A DNA stretch of 62,855 nt from Gammaproteobacteria bacterium (GTDB lineage: Bacteria > Pseudomonadota > Gammaproteobacteria > Steroidobacterales > Woeseiaceae): NCBI GenBank assembly GCA_029863305.1, contig JAOTVR010000011.1, positions 1 through 62,855 on the forward strand. The letters run 5' to 3'. The notes beneath the pieces were generated by a model, which saw only the letters and a program-made list of their open reading frames with translations, was not told the DNA's origin and ran no database searches. The translations under genes and the position numbers were made by a program. Shown here one piece after another: positions 36,801-45,802 of the stretch; position 1 is the first letter of the stretch, and the number at the start of each line of letters is the position of its first letter.

Positions 36801-37347
36801 GTTCTCACTGTATACCGAGCTGCTCGGTCGCGCGGTCGACTCGCTCAGGAATGGCATCGAGCCGAATCTCGAAGAGCCGCTCGATACTGGCGTCGATATC
36901 AATCTGCACGTACCCGCCCTGCTGCCGGACGATTACGTACCTGATGTGCACCTGCGTCTGATTCTGTACAAGCGCATATCCGCTTGCAGGACACATGAGG
37001 ATCTGCGCGAGTTACAGGTCGAACTGATCGATCGCTTTGGCCTGTTGCCTTCTGCGACAAAGAATCTGCTGCGCATTGCAGCGATCAAGCAGACCGGTAC
37101 AAGTCTCGGTATCGAGAAGATCGATGCAGCCGATAAGGGCGGCTACCTGGTTTTCGGCCAGCAGAGCCACATCGACCCTGTCGCGCTCGTGCAATTAGTG
37201 CAAAATGACAGCCGCAGCTACAAATTGCAGGGCTCGCACCGCTTGCGGTTTCGCATGGACCTCACCCTTATCGAGAATCGATTTGTGGCGATCGAGAAAC
37301 TGCTCGAACAGCTCGCGGTCAAAGAGTCTCGGGCGATGGCCGGTTAG
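33868..37347 (+). CDS. mfd: Transcription-repair coupling factor Mfd
   Basis: 1159 aa, GTG start. N-terminal UvrB-homology module (about 1-350), RNA polymerase interaction domain around 480-560 (GSPVVHAEYGVGRYLGL), and the RecG-type helicase: Walker A GDVGFGKTEVAL, DEEHRFGVRHKE, LTATPIPRTLNMAL, and motif VI QLRGRVGRSHHRAYAYL. The C-terminal TRCF domain (about 1000-1110) is complete. It removes stalled RNA polymerase at lesions and recruits UvrA. Confidence 0.96.
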   Translation: MAHANLLIPTIPTLPTTGQRYGWGRLIGASAALAAAELASRIDAPLLVIADDPRQADRLESEIRFFCNGDIEVRHFVEWETLPWDSFSPHQDIVSERLSVLATLREMRRGIVVASAPALLQRLPPVDYVAARSLSLRTGQTLPRAEFIDSLSASGYLRVPQVSEHGEFAVRGSLIDMFPMGSTKPVRIDFFDDDIESLRYFSPESQLSGDVIDSVDVLPAREIPLDADSIKAFRARYRERFEGQPSKSRVYRDISDGIAHGGIEYYLPLFFEASASLVDYLPQGCVILAPQGLESVLERSWSEIEERYEISRLDPERPILSAQETFSTPAAMLENLQDFPQIRYSAQSLAEHRNNRNLPTRMPPALKIEARYEDAAGTLMQFLQSFDGRVLFTSDSAGRREQVHEMLAGRNLDLIRVDGWRDFVDSPQRIGVAIAPLESGVLLPNAGMAIISEQQLFGERVHQRSRRRRIERDPETIIRQLNDLESGSPVVHAEYGVGRYLGLTTLETGGITAEFLELEYADGDKLYVPVHALELISRYTGASADNAPLHRLGSDQWAKARKRAIRQIRDVAAELLDIYARREARPGHSFKWPETDYRAFEADFPFDPTDDQARTIEEVLADLSSAKPMDRIVCGDVGFGKTEVALRASFAAVHGGKQVAILVPTTLLAQQHGQNFNDRFADWPVRVEVLSRFQTPKAVKAIVEGLRSGNVDIVIGTHRLLQHTKDIRNAGLVIIDEEHRFGVRHKEAIKSLRSQIDVLTLTATPIPRTLNMALGGIRDMSLITTPPAERLAVKTFVTEWNDVLVREACLREIKRGGQVFFIHNRVEDIGRIGERLSKLVPEAKIRVGHGQMPERELEQVMLDFYHRRFNVLLCTTIVESGIDVPTANTIIINRADRFGLAQLHQLRGRVGRSHHRAYAYLIAPPKATMTADAVKRLEAIDSLEDLGSGFTLATHDLEIRGAGELLGDTQSGQIQEIGFSLYTELLGRAVDSLRNGIEPNLEEPLDTGVDINLHVPALLPDDYVPDVHLRLILYKRISACRTHEDLRELQVELIDRFGLLPSATKNLLRIAAIKQTGTSLGIEKIDAADKGGYLVFGQQSHIDPVALVQLVQNDSRSYKLQGSHRLRFRMDLTLIENRFVAIEKLLEQLAVKESRAMAG

Positions 37348-37373
37348 CAATTGGATATTTCAAGAGTAAGCTT

Positions 37374-38171
37374 ATGAAAAAGACAGGGACATTTCTGATT
37401 TTCGTGATGTGCCTTGCGACCGCGGTCGCACAGGACAATAGGCTCGAGGAACTCCCCGAAGAAGAGGCACGCCGATATACCGTCGAAATCATAATTTTTT
37501 CGTACGAGGAAGATGTCTCTGTTGGTACCGAGGTATTTCTACCCGACAGGCCGCCCGTCGAGCCGGATCTACTCAGTGACGATGAGACAATGGCCACTCT
37601 GGACGAGCCGCGCGCGTCCGGCGTCGAACCGATTGACGATGGCCAGGACGATGCCGGGCCCGAAATCCGGGAACTCGAATTCGTCATGCTGGAGGAAGAT
37701 GAGTTCACGCTGGACAAGATCGCCCGTCAGTTCGAGTTGCTCGATGTTTACGCGACGATTATGCACGTAGGCTGGACTCAGCCAACGTACGCGGAGGAAG
37801 AGACGCCGCCGCTAGAGCTGCGCGTTCTCGGCGATCCTCCGCAGGGTCTCGACGGCACGTTCAAGCTGTATTTGAGCCGCTACCTGCACCTTGTTGTCGA
37901 TCTGGCGCTCGACGCATCGGAGAATTCCAGACAGCCGGTTGACGTAGACGGTTCATTCTTCCGTTTCGGAGATTCTCGAACACGTGACGACAACTTCGGT
38001 TCGGCGACGCAATCGTTGCGGTATCGAATTCAGGAGAATCGGATCTTGAAAAACGGCGAGTTGCGCTACTTCGACCATCCAAAATTCGGCGTACTGGCGA
38101 AAGTCACTCGCGTCGAAGAAGACGAAGAAAATAAGACGCCAGGCTCGCTAGTCCCCGGCACCGGTCAGTAG
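37374..38171 (+). CDS. CsiV-family protein
   Basis: 265 aa with signal peptide (TGTFLIFVMCLATAVAQ). RRYTVEIIIFSYEED at the start of the mature part, a long acidic linker, then FKLYLSRYLHLVVDLAL and LRYFDHPKFGVLAKVTRVE. This matches the CsiV family (peptidoglycan-binding, described in Vibrio as an activator of cell-wall synthesis), and a position right after mfd is usual. Overlaps the opposite-strand diguanylate-cyclase-like gene by 24 bp at its 3' end. Confidence 0.8.
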   Translation: MKKTGTFLIFVMCLATAVAQDNRLEELPEEEARRYTVEIIIFSYEEDVSVGTEVFLPDRPPVEPDLLSDDETMATLDEPRASGVEPIDDGQDDAGPEIRELEFVMLEEDEFTLDKIARQFELLDVYATIMHVGWTQPTYAEEETPPLELRVLGDPPQGLDGTFKLYLSRYLHLVVDLALDASENSRQPVDVDGSFFRFGDSRTRDDNFGSATQSLRYRIQENRILKNGELRYFDHPKFGVLAKVTRVEEDEENKTPGSLVPGTGQ

Positions 38172-39068
38172 ATCGTCAATGAATTTTCTGGCGGTGGCGC
38201 CCTTTTCCGCAGCATTGCCAACCGCGATGCGAAACGACACAGTGACGAACCTGGAGACCGTCGAGCGCGGATGGTGCAATCCGAGCTCTCGAACAGCGTT
38301 CGAGATTCGGGCCGCAAACTCGCGCACCCCATCTTCGTCGGAGGCGTGCGAGAGAACGATCAATTCGGCACCACCGAGCCGCCCGACAACATCACTTGCA
38401 CGGCGCAAACAGCGACGCACCGCCTGACCGACACGCCGCAAACATGAGTCTGCCGCATGTCGACCGAAGACATCGACGTAGGCGTCGAAATCATCGAGTG
38501 TGAACAAGACGATGGACAGCGTACTCTTTTCCCGGGCGGCCACGGCCCAGTCGTGCTCGAGCACCTCGCGAAACGCCCTGCCGTTCAACAAGCCGGTCAC
38601 CGCATCGTCGCGGGACAAGTCACGAATCCGCCGCTTCGCCTTGAGCAGAGCATGGTGTATGTCGCTGCCGGCCACCGCACCCGCACCGCCGCCGCCGCGC
38701 CAGAACGCCACGTAGAAGCGCGCATCCGACTCGTTCGGCAGCAGCAATGGTTTCAGTGCCAGCAAATATTCTTTACCACCCTGTTCCACCGGGAAACTCG
38801 TCTCCTGCTGTGAGCGGACAGTTTCGGAAATCTCAAGCGCGAGCTCGCGTCCGACCAATTGTTCAATCACGTCCGCAAACGGTTTTTGACGGGTATCCTC
38901 GCCACCGATGGCATCGAACGCCTGATTGCTCAATACCACGGGCCAGTCGGGATGATCGACACGAACAATGACCAGCGGTTCCGCCGAAGCTGCAATAACC
39001 TGTTCGAGAATTTTTCGATTGACGGACATGCTGTCCGACAGGGTACTGGATTCGGGCTGGGCGCTCAC
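38148..39068 (-). CDS. GGDEF-domain protein with altered signature
   Basis: 306 aa from the GTG at 39068, which overlaps the nagZ stop (GTGA) and has GGAG 8 nt before it; an ATG at 39029 is possible. Residues about 25-125 form a PAS-like sensor (VDHPDWPVVLSNQAFDAIGG). The GGDEF domain (about 145-300) reads DDAVTGLLNGRAF, LFTLDDFDAYVDVFG and RLGGAELIVLS. The catalytic signature is GGAEL instead of GGDEF, so activity is doubtful. End gene of the nagZ unit, overlapping csiV at its 3' end. Confidence 0.82.
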   Translation of the reverse strand: MSAQPESSTLSDSMSVNRKILEQVIAASAEPLVIVRVDHPDWPVVLSNQAFDAIGGEDTRQKPFADVIEQLVGRELALEISETVRSQQETSFPVEQGGKEYLLALKPLLLPNESDARFYVAFWRGGGGAGAVAGSDIHHALLKAKRRIRDLSRDDAVTGLLNGRAFREVLEHDWAVAAREKSTLSIVLFTLDDFDAYVDVFGRHAADSCLRRVGQAVRRCLRRASDVVGRLGGAELIVLSHASDEDGVREFAARISNAVRELGLHHPRSTVSRFVTVSFRIAVGNAAEKGATARKFIDDLLTGAGD

Positions 39069-40111
39069 GCATCGAGCTCCAATTTTGGCCGATCGCTGCA
39101 GTGCGCCAGCGCTGCGGTCGCCTGCTGCCATTCGTCACTGGCACGCAGTGACTCACGCAATACATGCCCGGTGCCGTGCAGCCGCGCCAGACGCACCAAC
39201 GACAGAGGATTGGAGTAATCGCTGAGTGACAGCACGGCCTGCTCGGCGCGACGGCGATCGTTGCAGATAATCACCATGTCGCAACCGGCGTCGAGTGCCC
39301 GCCTGGCCCTGCGCCGCATCGAACCATACGCACTGGTGGCCTTCATGCTCAGATCATCGCAGAACACGGCGCCACCGAAATTAAGCCGCGATCTCAATTC
39401 GCGCTCGATCCAGAATTTCGAGAAGCCGGCAGGCAAATCATCCATTTCCCGGTAGACGACATGCGCGAGCATGACGCCGGCGATCTGGCCATTGCCGATC
39501 AACTTCTCATACGGCCGCATGTCGTCCAGCACATCCCCGTACCGGCGCCGGTCCACCGGAAGCTGCAAGTGGGAATCCGCAACAACGGCACCGTGACCCG
39601 GAAAATGCTTGGCAACGGCCGCCATGCCGGCGCTGCGCAAGCCGCGCGAAAAGGCGGCCGCCAGTTCACCCACAACATCAGGCTTTTTGTGAAAGGACCT
39701 GTCGCCGATGACCTCACTCACACCCCAGTCCAGATCCACACAGGGAGCAAAGCACAGATCGATGCCGGCGGCACGCAGCTCAGACGCGATGACCCAGCCC
39801 GCCTGACGTGCCAGCGCCGTCGCCGCGTCCGGGTTTGAATCGTATTCATGACCGAGGTGCCGCATCGGCGGAATTCCACTGAATCCATCGCGAAATCGCT
39901 GCACCCGACCACCCTCATGGTCGACAGCGATGAGCACAGGCGGGCTGCGCAAGGCCCGGATTTCAGCCACGAGATCCGCGATCTGGCCCGGCGACTCGTA
40001 GTTTCGGCTGAACAGAATCACGCCACCGACAGCCGGCTCGCGCAGCAATTCGCGGTCCGCTGGCGTCAGCGCGAGTCCTTCAATATCGAGCATCACGGGT
40101 CCGAGCGACAT
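39065..40111 (-). CDS. nagZ: Beta-N-acetylglucosaminidase NagZ
   Basis: 348 aa glycoside hydrolase family 3 enzyme of peptidoglycan recycling. It removes GlcNAc from GlcNAc-anhydroMur peptides in the cytoplasm. Motifs: IAVDHEGGRVQRFRDGF, KHFPGHGAVVADSH (catalytic His loop), DDLSMKAT (nucleophile Asp). ATG at 40111 sits after an AT-rich 41-bp spacer behind rlmD. Confidence 0.95.
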   Translation of the reverse strand: MSLGPVMLDIEGLALTPADRELLREPAVGGVILFSRNYESPGQIADLVAEIRALRSPPVLIAVDHEGGRVQRFRDGFSGIPPMRHLGHEYDSNPDAATALARQAGWVIASELRAAGIDLCFAPCVDLDWGVSEVIGDRSFHKKPDVVGELAAAFSRGLRSAGMAAVAKHFPGHGAVVADSHLQLPVDRRRYGDVLDDMRPYEKLIGNGQIAGVMLAHVVYREMDDLPAGFSKFWIERELRSRLNFGGAVFCDDLSMKATSAYGSMRRRARRALDAGCDMVIICNDRRRAEQAVLSLSDYSNPLSLVRLARLHGTGHVLRESLRASDEWQQATAALAHCSDRPKLELDA

Positions 40112-40152
40112 AGAATTATTCTATAAAAATATAATAAATATATGAAATTTAA

Positions 40153-41469
40153 CTATTTATCGAAAACTGCAATTGACTCAACGTGCGCTGTATGCGGAAA
40201 CATGTCAATAATACCTGCTGCCTCACAGCGATAGCCTTTTTCGTTCACCAGTGTGCCGGCATCGCGCGCCAGTGTGCCCGGGTGACAGGAGACGTAGACA
40301 ATGCGCCGTGGCCCAATTGTCGCGATGCAATTGGCAATTTCGGCCGCACCGCTGCGAGCCGGATCCAGCAAGACAAGATCCCAGCCCTGACGCAGCCAGG
40401 ACTCGGAGCCATCGATGCCATTCAGGTCTGCCTGTCGAAAGGACACGTTTGAGAGGTCATTCAGCACCGCATTATCGCCGGCCGCACGAACGAGCGACGC
40501 TTCGCCCTCGACCCCCAGAACCGATGCCGCACGCCGTGCCAGGGGCAATGAAAAATTGCCGATGCCGCAAAACAGATCGAGGACCCGGTCATCGGCACCG
40601 GGGTTCAGCAGTTCAACCGCCTTGCTCACCATGAGCCGGTTGATCTCGTTATTGACCTGCACGAAGCCAGTCGCGTCGAACGCGATGCGCACCTCGAACT
40701 CGGGCAGGTCATAATACAGCGCATCTTGCGCTGTTTCGGGATACAACTGAGTGATCGAGTCGAGCCCGCCGGGCTGCAGGTAGATACGAACGTCGTTGGC
40801 CTTGCCGAAGGTACTGAGCAAGGCTCTGTCGTCCTGCGACGGTGCGTCAAGAACGCGAAACACCAGCGCAACGGCGTTATCGGCAACCGCGACCTCGATT
40901 TGCGGCAGCCGCGCGCTGATCGACAATTGGCCGATCAACTCGCTCAGCGGGTCGATCATGCCGTCGACCGGATTCGCCAGGACCTCACAGCGGTGCATAT
41001 CGGTGATGTAGGGCGCGTGGCGCTCGCGAAAGCCGACGAGCACTCTGCCCTTCGCATGCACGTCCTTGACCGCAAGGCGGGCACGACGCCGGTAATTCCA
41101 TCCGGGGCCGATGATCGGATCGAGCCAGCGTTCGGGTTCGACCTGGCCGATGCGTTCTAGATTGTCCTTCAGGGTTTGCGACTTGATCTGGCGTTGCTGC
41201 TCTTGCGACACGTGTTGCAGCGCACAGCCGCCGCATCGGCCGTAGGCGGCGCAGCGTGCCTCGATTCGATCAGGAGCCGCCTGCAGAATCTCCAGCAATT
41301 CGGCTTCGTCATAATTGCGTCGCATCTTGCGCCGCTGAAAACGCACTTCTTCGCCCGGCAGCGCCCCGGAAACAAAGACCTTCTTGCCCTGGATCGCGGC
41401 AATACCGCGACCGTCGTGCGTGACGGCTTCGATGCGCGCCGTTTCGGGCTCGCGGCGACGGCGGGCCAT
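40153..41469 (-). CDS. rlmD: 23S rRNA (uracil-1939-C5)-methyltransferase RlmD
   Basis: 438 aa. N-terminal TRAM domain, then the iron-sulfur Cys set CAAYGRCGGCALQH, and the SAM-binding region VLDLFCGIGNFSLPLA. The catalytic Cys is in YVSCHPGTLARD, with LLDPARSGA as motif IV. It methylates U1939 of 23S rRNA. It lies between the PolB-type exonuclease and nagZ with spacers of 31 and 41 bp. Confidence 0.95.
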   Translation of the reverse strand: MARRRREPETARIEAVTHDGRGIAAIQGKKVFVSGALPGEEVRFQRRKMRRNYDEAELLEILQAAPDRIEARCAAYGRCGGCALQHVSQEQQRQIKSQTLKDNLERIGQVEPERWLDPIIGPGWNYRRRARLAVKDVHAKGRVLVGFRERHAPYITDMHRCEVLANPVDGMIDPLSELIGQLSISARLPQIEVAVADNAVALVFRVLDAPSQDDRALLSTFGKANDVRIYLQPGGLDSITQLYPETAQDALYYDLPEFEVRIAFDATGFVQVNNEINRLMVSKAVELLNPGADDRVLDLFCGIGNFSLPLARRAASVLGVEGEASLVRAAGDNAVLNDLSNVSFRQADLNGIDGSESWLRQGWDLVLLDPARSGAAEIANCIATIGPRRIVYVSCHPGTLARDAGTLVNEKGYRCEAAGIIDMFPHTAHVESIAVFDK

Positions 41470-41500
41470 TACAGGTGCAGCCAGCTGCCAGCGGGGAACA

Positions 41501-42271
41501 CTATTCCGCCCAGGCCTCGAGAAACTCGTTCAGATGCGGCTGGTCGAGCGATTTTAGGGTCGTACGTACCAGGGCATACTCGCGCGCAAGATCCGCCGCG
41601 TCGAGATTCCCGCGCATCAGTTCGAAACGCAGGTAGACCAGCCAGGTATTGAGCACATCCGTTTCGCAGTAGTCGCGGATCTCGCGAATGCCACCTTGCT
41701 GGAACTTGTCCCAGACCTTGTCGCCGCTCATGCCCAGTTTGCCCGGAAAGCCGAGCAGCACCGCAACCTGATCAAGGCTGGCTGTCGCACGCATCTGATA
41801 GGCGGCGAGTACATCCATGAGATCGGTGTGGCGAGAATGAAAGCGGCTCAGGTAGTTATTCCATTTGAAATCCCGATTCGACTCGCCGCTTTCCCAATAA
41901 CGCGCCGCCTGGATGCCGTGTTTGAGCGCGCGATAATGCAAGACCGGTAAATCGAAACCACCACCGTTCCACGAGACGAGATCCGGCGTATAGCGGTCGA
42001 TACCGTCGAAGAACCGGCGTACAAGTTCGGCCTCGTCCGAATCCTCGTCGCCGAGACTCCACACGCGGAACGAATTTCCCGTCCGCAAGGCAACCGAGAT
42101 GGCGACGATGCGATGCTGATGCAGCGGCAGAAAATCACGGCCACTCTTCTGCAGCTGTTTGAACGTCATAGCCGTCGCGACATCCTCGTCGGATACGCCG
42201 TCAAGGTCCCAAAGACGTCGTCCAAACTCGACGTCAGGAACGGTCTCAATATCAAACGAAAAACAATGCAT
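41501..42271 (-). CDS. 3'-5' exonuclease, PolB-exonuclease-like
   Basis: 256 aa. Exonuclease motif I FSFDIETVPD, motif II WNGGGFDLPVLHYRA, and motif III region IRDYCETDVLNTWLVY. This is the stand-alone exonuclease family related to the proofreading domain of DNA polymerase B (DNA_pol_B_exo2). The acidic residues for two-metal catalysis are present. Physiological substrate not known. Situated between acpS and rlmD. Confidence 0.87.
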   Translation of the reverse strand: MHCFSFDIETVPDVEFGRRLWDLDGVSDEDVATAMTFKQLQKSGRDFLPLHQHRIVAISVALRTGNSFRVWSLGDEDSDEAELVRRFFDGIDRYTPDLVSWNGGGFDLPVLHYRALKHGIQAARYWESGESNRDFKWNNYLSRFHSRHTDLMDVLAAYQMRATASLDQVAVLLGFPGKLGMSGDKVWDKFQQGGIREIRDYCETDVLNTWLVYLRFELMRGNLDAADLAREYALVRTTLKSLDQPHLNEFLEAWAE

Positions 42272-42304
42272 GACTCATCCAGATCCCTTGCTTGCCAGAC
42301 ACGA

Positions 42305-42685
42305 TCACGGTGCGGTCTCGACGACAGCGAACGCAATAATCAGTCCTGCATCATCGCTCAGACTGACATGCCCATTGCCGATACCGAGTGCCTTGCACAC
42401 CTTTCTGCGCTCGGACCAGATGATCAGTGGGCGGCCCCAATCGTTGTTGCTGATACCGACATCTCGCAACCAGATGCCATGATGAAATCCCGTACCCATT
42501 GCTTTGGCGGCTGCTTCCTTGCCGGCAAACCGCATTGCCAGAAAGCGCACCGGCCATTTGCTCTTGCGAAACAACTCGAGTTCCTCTTCCATGAGAATCC
42601 GATGCACGAAATGCTCGCCGAAACGATCGTAGGTGGCCTGGACGCGTGATATCTCGACGATGTCAGTGCCGACACCGAAAATCAT
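42305..42685 (-). CDS. acpS: Holo-[acyl-carrier-protein] synthase
   Basis: 126 aa. N-terminal FGVGTDIVEISRVQ and central MRFAGKEAAAKAMGTG are the AcpS signatures; the Asp and Glu hold the Mg2+. It transfers 4'-phosphopantetheine from CoA to acyl carrier protein. Usual position after pdxJ (7-bp gap). Confidence 0.95.
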   Translation of the reverse strand: MIFGVGTDIVEISRVQATYDRFGEHFVHRILMEEELELFRKSKWPVRFLAMRFAGKEAAAKAMGTGFHHGIWLRDVGISNNDWGRPLIIWSERRKVCKALGIGNGHVSLSDDAGLIIAFAVVETAP

Positions 42686-42692
42686 CCCGGCA

Positions 42693-43430
42693 TCACGCGT
42701 TGCGCGCCTCGGTCATACTGCGTTTCATCTCTCTCACAGCCGTCGCCAGGCCGTCGAAAACGGCACGCGAAATAATGGCATGCCCGATATTCAGCTCTTC
42801 GATGACCGGTATTCTGGCAATGGCCGCGACGTTTCCGTAGTGCAGGCCATGGCCCGCGTTGACAATCAGTCCGAGGCTGCTCGCATAGTCAGCGGCGTCG
42901 ACAATCCGCTCCAGTTCCGCATCCTGTTCTGCGCCTTCAGCATCGGCGTAACTGCCGGTGTGCAATTCAACCACGGGCGCACCGACCGCGACGGCAGCAT
43001 CGAGTTGCGCCCGGTCGGGGTCGACGAACAGCGATACTCGAATATCGAGTTCTGCAAGCCGTGCGCAGGCGCTGCGCACCTTGTCCTGCTGGCTGACAAT
43101 ATCGAGGCCGCCTTCTGTGGTCAGCTCCTGCCGATTCTCCGGCACCAGACAGATGTCGCTCGGTCGAATTTGCGCCGCGATCTGCAACATTTCCCCGGAG
43201 ACAGCCATTTCGAGGTTCATGTGCGTGCGCATCACGTCCTTGATGGCCAACAGGTCATGGTCCTGAATGTGGCGACGATCTTCCCGAAGATGCACGGTGA
43301 TGCTGTCCGCCCCGGCCTGCTCCGCCATAATGGCGGCATCGACGGGCCGCGGGTAAGGCGTGCCGCGGGCCTGCCGCAACGTCGCCACATGATCGATGTT
43401 GACACCCAGATGCGGGGGAACTGAATTCAT
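42693..43430 (-). CDS. pdxJ: Pyridoxine 5'-phosphate synthase
   Basis: 245 aa TIM barrel. [20 protein letters not shown] is the family signature, with [11 protein letters not shown] and [15 protein letters not shown]. It condenses 1-deoxyxylulose 5-phosphate and aminoacetone phosphate to pyridoxine 5'-phosphate. Between recO (9-bp gap) and acpS, as in most gammaproteobacteria. Confidence 0.97.
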   Translation of the reverse strand: MNSVPPHLGVNIDHVATLRQARGTPYPRPVDAAIMAEQAGADSITVHLREDRRHIQDHDLLAIKDVMRTHMNLEMAVSGEMLQIAAQIRPSDICLVPENRQELTTEGGLDIVSQQDKVRSACARLAELDIRVSLFVDPDRAQLDAAVAVGAPVVELHTGSYADAEGAEQDAELERIVDAADYASSLGLIVNAGHGLHYGNVAAIARIPVIEELNIGHAIISRAVFDGLATAVREMKRSMTEARNA

Positions 43431-43439
43431 TGCCGTATT

Positions 43440-44162
43440 CTAACGCCTATGGATATCGAGTAGCACCTTGCGGCTTTTCAACTCCTTGCCGCCCAGGTGA
43501 AAGGCTATGACTTCGCGCAATAATCTGCTGGCGGCACGCAGTACTTCAGGCTCATCAAATCGCTGTGCGCCAATAGCGGTAAGCATCTCGCCTTGAAAGA
43601 CCAGGTGCCCTTCAGTTCGGCTGACGGCGACCGGTCCCTGCTCGACCCTATACTCATAGTGCCGTTCGGCGCTTAGCACCGTATTAGAACCGTATTCATG
43701 ATCGAGATTCAGCGCATAGCCGATCTGGCGCAGCAATTCGACCTCGAATTGCCGCAAACACGGTGCAATATCGTCGCCCGCCGCTGCCAAGGACTGGATA
43801 GTCCGCGCATACGTATCGAACACCTCCGGCTGCGGGTCGTGCCGATGCAGGAAGTGCAGTATGAGCTCGTTGACGTAGTAGCCGGACAACAAGGCATCGC
43901 CACTCAGGCGCAGCGGCGCGCCATTGACCTCGGCTCCCGTCAAAGTGCCCAGATCCGACTTCATGAACCACGACATCGACAGCGGCATGAATGGCCGCAA
44001 CACGCCTTTCAGCCTGGAGCGAGCACCGCGACTGCCTCTTGCCACCAGCGCAAGTTTGCCGTGGTCACGGGTAAAAATATCAAGAAGCTGGCTCGAATCA
44101 CGAAACGCTCGATGATGGAGGATGAACGCGGACTGTTGCTGGACTCGTCGTTGTGAAGTCAT
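43440..44162 (-). CDS. recO: DNA repair protein RecO
   Basis: 240 aa. N-terminal OB fold with AFILHHRAFRDSSQLLDIF and HGKLALVARGSR, then an all-helical domain. The zinc-finger Cys cluster of some RecO proteins is absent, as usual in this class. It helps load RecA at gaps with RecR. Starts 18 bp behind era. Confidence 0.93.
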   Translation of the reverse strand: MTSQRRVQQQSAFILHHRAFRDSSQLLDIFTRDHGKLALVARGSRGARSRLKGVLRPFMPLSMSWFMKSDLGTLTGAEVNGAPLRLSGDALLSGYYVNELILHFLHRHDPQPEVFDTYARTIQSLAAAGDDIAPCLRQFEVELLRQIGYALNLDHEYGSNTVLSAERHYEYRVEQGPVAVSRTEGHLVFQGEMLTAIGAQRFDEPEVLRAASRLLREVIAFHLGGKELKSRKVLLDIHRR

Positions 44163-44180
44163 CGTAACGCTGCCCGTTGG

Positions 44181-45065
44181 CTACGGCGACTCGTAGCCAA
44201 GGCTGAGGAGGTCCTTCTCGCTGTCCGCCCAATTGTCTTTGACCTTGACCCAGAGCTCGAGATGCACCGGCCGGCCGAGACTTTGTTTGAGTTCCAGCCG
44301 CGCCGCCTTGCCGACACGCTTGAGCACACTGCCGCCCTTGCCGACGACAATACCTTTCTGACTGTTTCGTTCAACCCAGATGATCGCGTTGATCGTTGTC
44401 CTCTCCGCCTCGACCTCGAACCGTTCGATCTGCACAGTCAGACCGTATGGCAATTCCTGATGCAGTGACAATGTCAGCTTTTCGCGTATCACTTCGGCAG
44501 CGTGAAACTCGACGCTTCGATCCGTTCGCATGTCCGCGGGAAACAGCTGTGGCGACTCCGGCAGGTATTTCGGAATCAGCGATAACATCGTATCCAGATT
44601 GTCGCGCTTCCTGGCGGAGACTGGCAGAATTTCAGCAAACTCGTGTCGTGCAGACGCTTCGGCGATTACCTCCAGCAGTTTCTCTTTCGGGTGCACGAGA
44701 TCAACCTTATTGAGAACCGCAATTACAGGCGCCGAGATCTGCTGCAAACGCCGCAGTACATCACCGTCTTCGTCCGTCCAGCGACCCGCTTCGGTGACAA
44801 ACAGCACTAATTCCGCATCAGCAAGAGCGTTCGCCGCTGTTCGATTCATCATGCGGTTCATCGCTTTGCCGGCTTTTCGGTGCAGGCCCGGTGTGTCGAC
44901 GAAGACTATTTGCACATCCCCGCTCGTGTATACAGCAAGAATGCGGTGCCGCGTTGTCTGTGGTTTGGCCGTGACAATACTGACTTTGGTTCCCATCACG
45001 GCGTTGATCAACGTCGACTTGCCGACGTTCGGGCGACCGACAACGGCTACAAATCCACAGCGCAT
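44181..45065 (-). CDS. era: GTPase Era
   Basis: 294 aa from the ATG at 45065, 5 bp after the rnc stop. G1 GRPNVGKSTLIN, G2 TTRHRI, G3 DTPGLH, G4 NKVD and G5 SARKRD are present. The C-terminal KH domain has ERNSQKGIVVGKGGSVLK. It assists 30S subunit assembly at the 16S rRNA 3' end. A longer reading frame exists upstream but lies inside rnc. Confidence 0.96.
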   Translation of the reverse strand: MRCGFVAVVGRPNVGKSTLINAVMGTKVSIVTAKPQTTRHRILAVYTSGDVQIVFVDTPGLHRKAGKAMNRMMNRTAANALADAELVLFVTEAGRWTDEDGDVLRRLQQISAPVIAVLNKVDLVHPKEKLLEVIAEASARHEFAEILPVSARKRDNLDTMLSLIPKYLPESPQLFPADMRTDRSVEFHAAEVIREKLTLSLHQELPYGLTVQIERFEVEAERTTINAIIWVERNSQKGIVVGKGGSVLKRVGKAARLELKQSLGRPVHLELWVKVKDNWADSEKDLLSLGYESP

Positions 45066-45070
45066 GTCAC

Positions 45071-45760
45071 TCAACCTGCTGCATCCTGATTCAACTCCAA
45101 GAACATTCGTTCCGCAGCCTCCTGTTCCGCATTCCTGAGAGTGCTGCCGCTCCCGCTGGTCAGTTCCTGCCGACCTGCAACGCTGCAACTAACCTCGAAT
45201 GTCTGTCGATGTGCCTGCCCACTGACTCTGATGAGCTCGTATGTCGGCAATCCCAGCTGCCGCGCCTGCAGCCATTCCTGTAAGCGGGTCTTGGGGTCGC
45301 GTAGTTCCGCGACCGACGGGAATTCCTCCAGCCGCGCACCAAAAGCACGTTCGATTGCGCGCCGTGCCGCGTCGAAGCCCGCATCGATGTAGATCGCACC
45401 AAAAATAGCCTCGAGTGCGTCAGCGAGTATTGATTCGCGGCGATGACCACCCGTCTTGCGCTCTCCGCTGCCCAAAATCAGCTGTTCACCCAGTCCCAAT
45501 TCCGCTGCAAGTTCGGCAAGTGATGTGTCTTTAACCAGCGACGCGCGCAGCCGGCTGAGGTCACCTTCGGCAGCCAGAGGATGCGCCCGAAACACGACTT
45601 CGGATATCACGAAATCAAGCACCGCGTCGCCAAGAAACTCGAGACGCTCGTTATTGTCTCCGGGGGCACTGCGGTGTGTCAGCGACTGCTCAAGCAACCG
45701 CACGTCGTTGAATTCGTAGTCCAACGAGTTCTTGAGCCACGTCTCGGCTTTTTTTAACAC
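45071..45760 (-). CDS. rnc: Ribonuclease III
   Basis: 229 aa. Endonuclease signature NERLEFLGDAVLDFVISE, further acidic site residues near DALEAIFGAIYIDAGFD, then the C-terminal dsRNA-binding domain (DPKTRLQEWLQARQLGLPTY). It processes rRNA precursors and double-stranded mRNA. Upstream DUF4845 and downstream era are the normal neighbours. Confidence 0.97.
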   Translation of the reverse strand: MLKKAETWLKNSLDYEFNDVRLLEQSLTHRSAPGDNNERLEFLGDAVLDFVISEVVFRAHPLAAEGDLSRLRASLVKDTSLAELAAELGLGEQLILGSGERKTGGHRRESILADALEAIFGAIYIDAGFDAARRAIERAFGARLEEFPSVAELRDPKTRLQEWLQARQLGLPTYELIRVSGQAHRQTFEVSCSVAGRQELTSGSGSTLRNAEQEAAERMFLELNQDAAG

Positions 45761-45802
45761 TATCGCTCGTTATTGTTATCTCGCGCTAAGCGCGTCGCGT
45801 TA

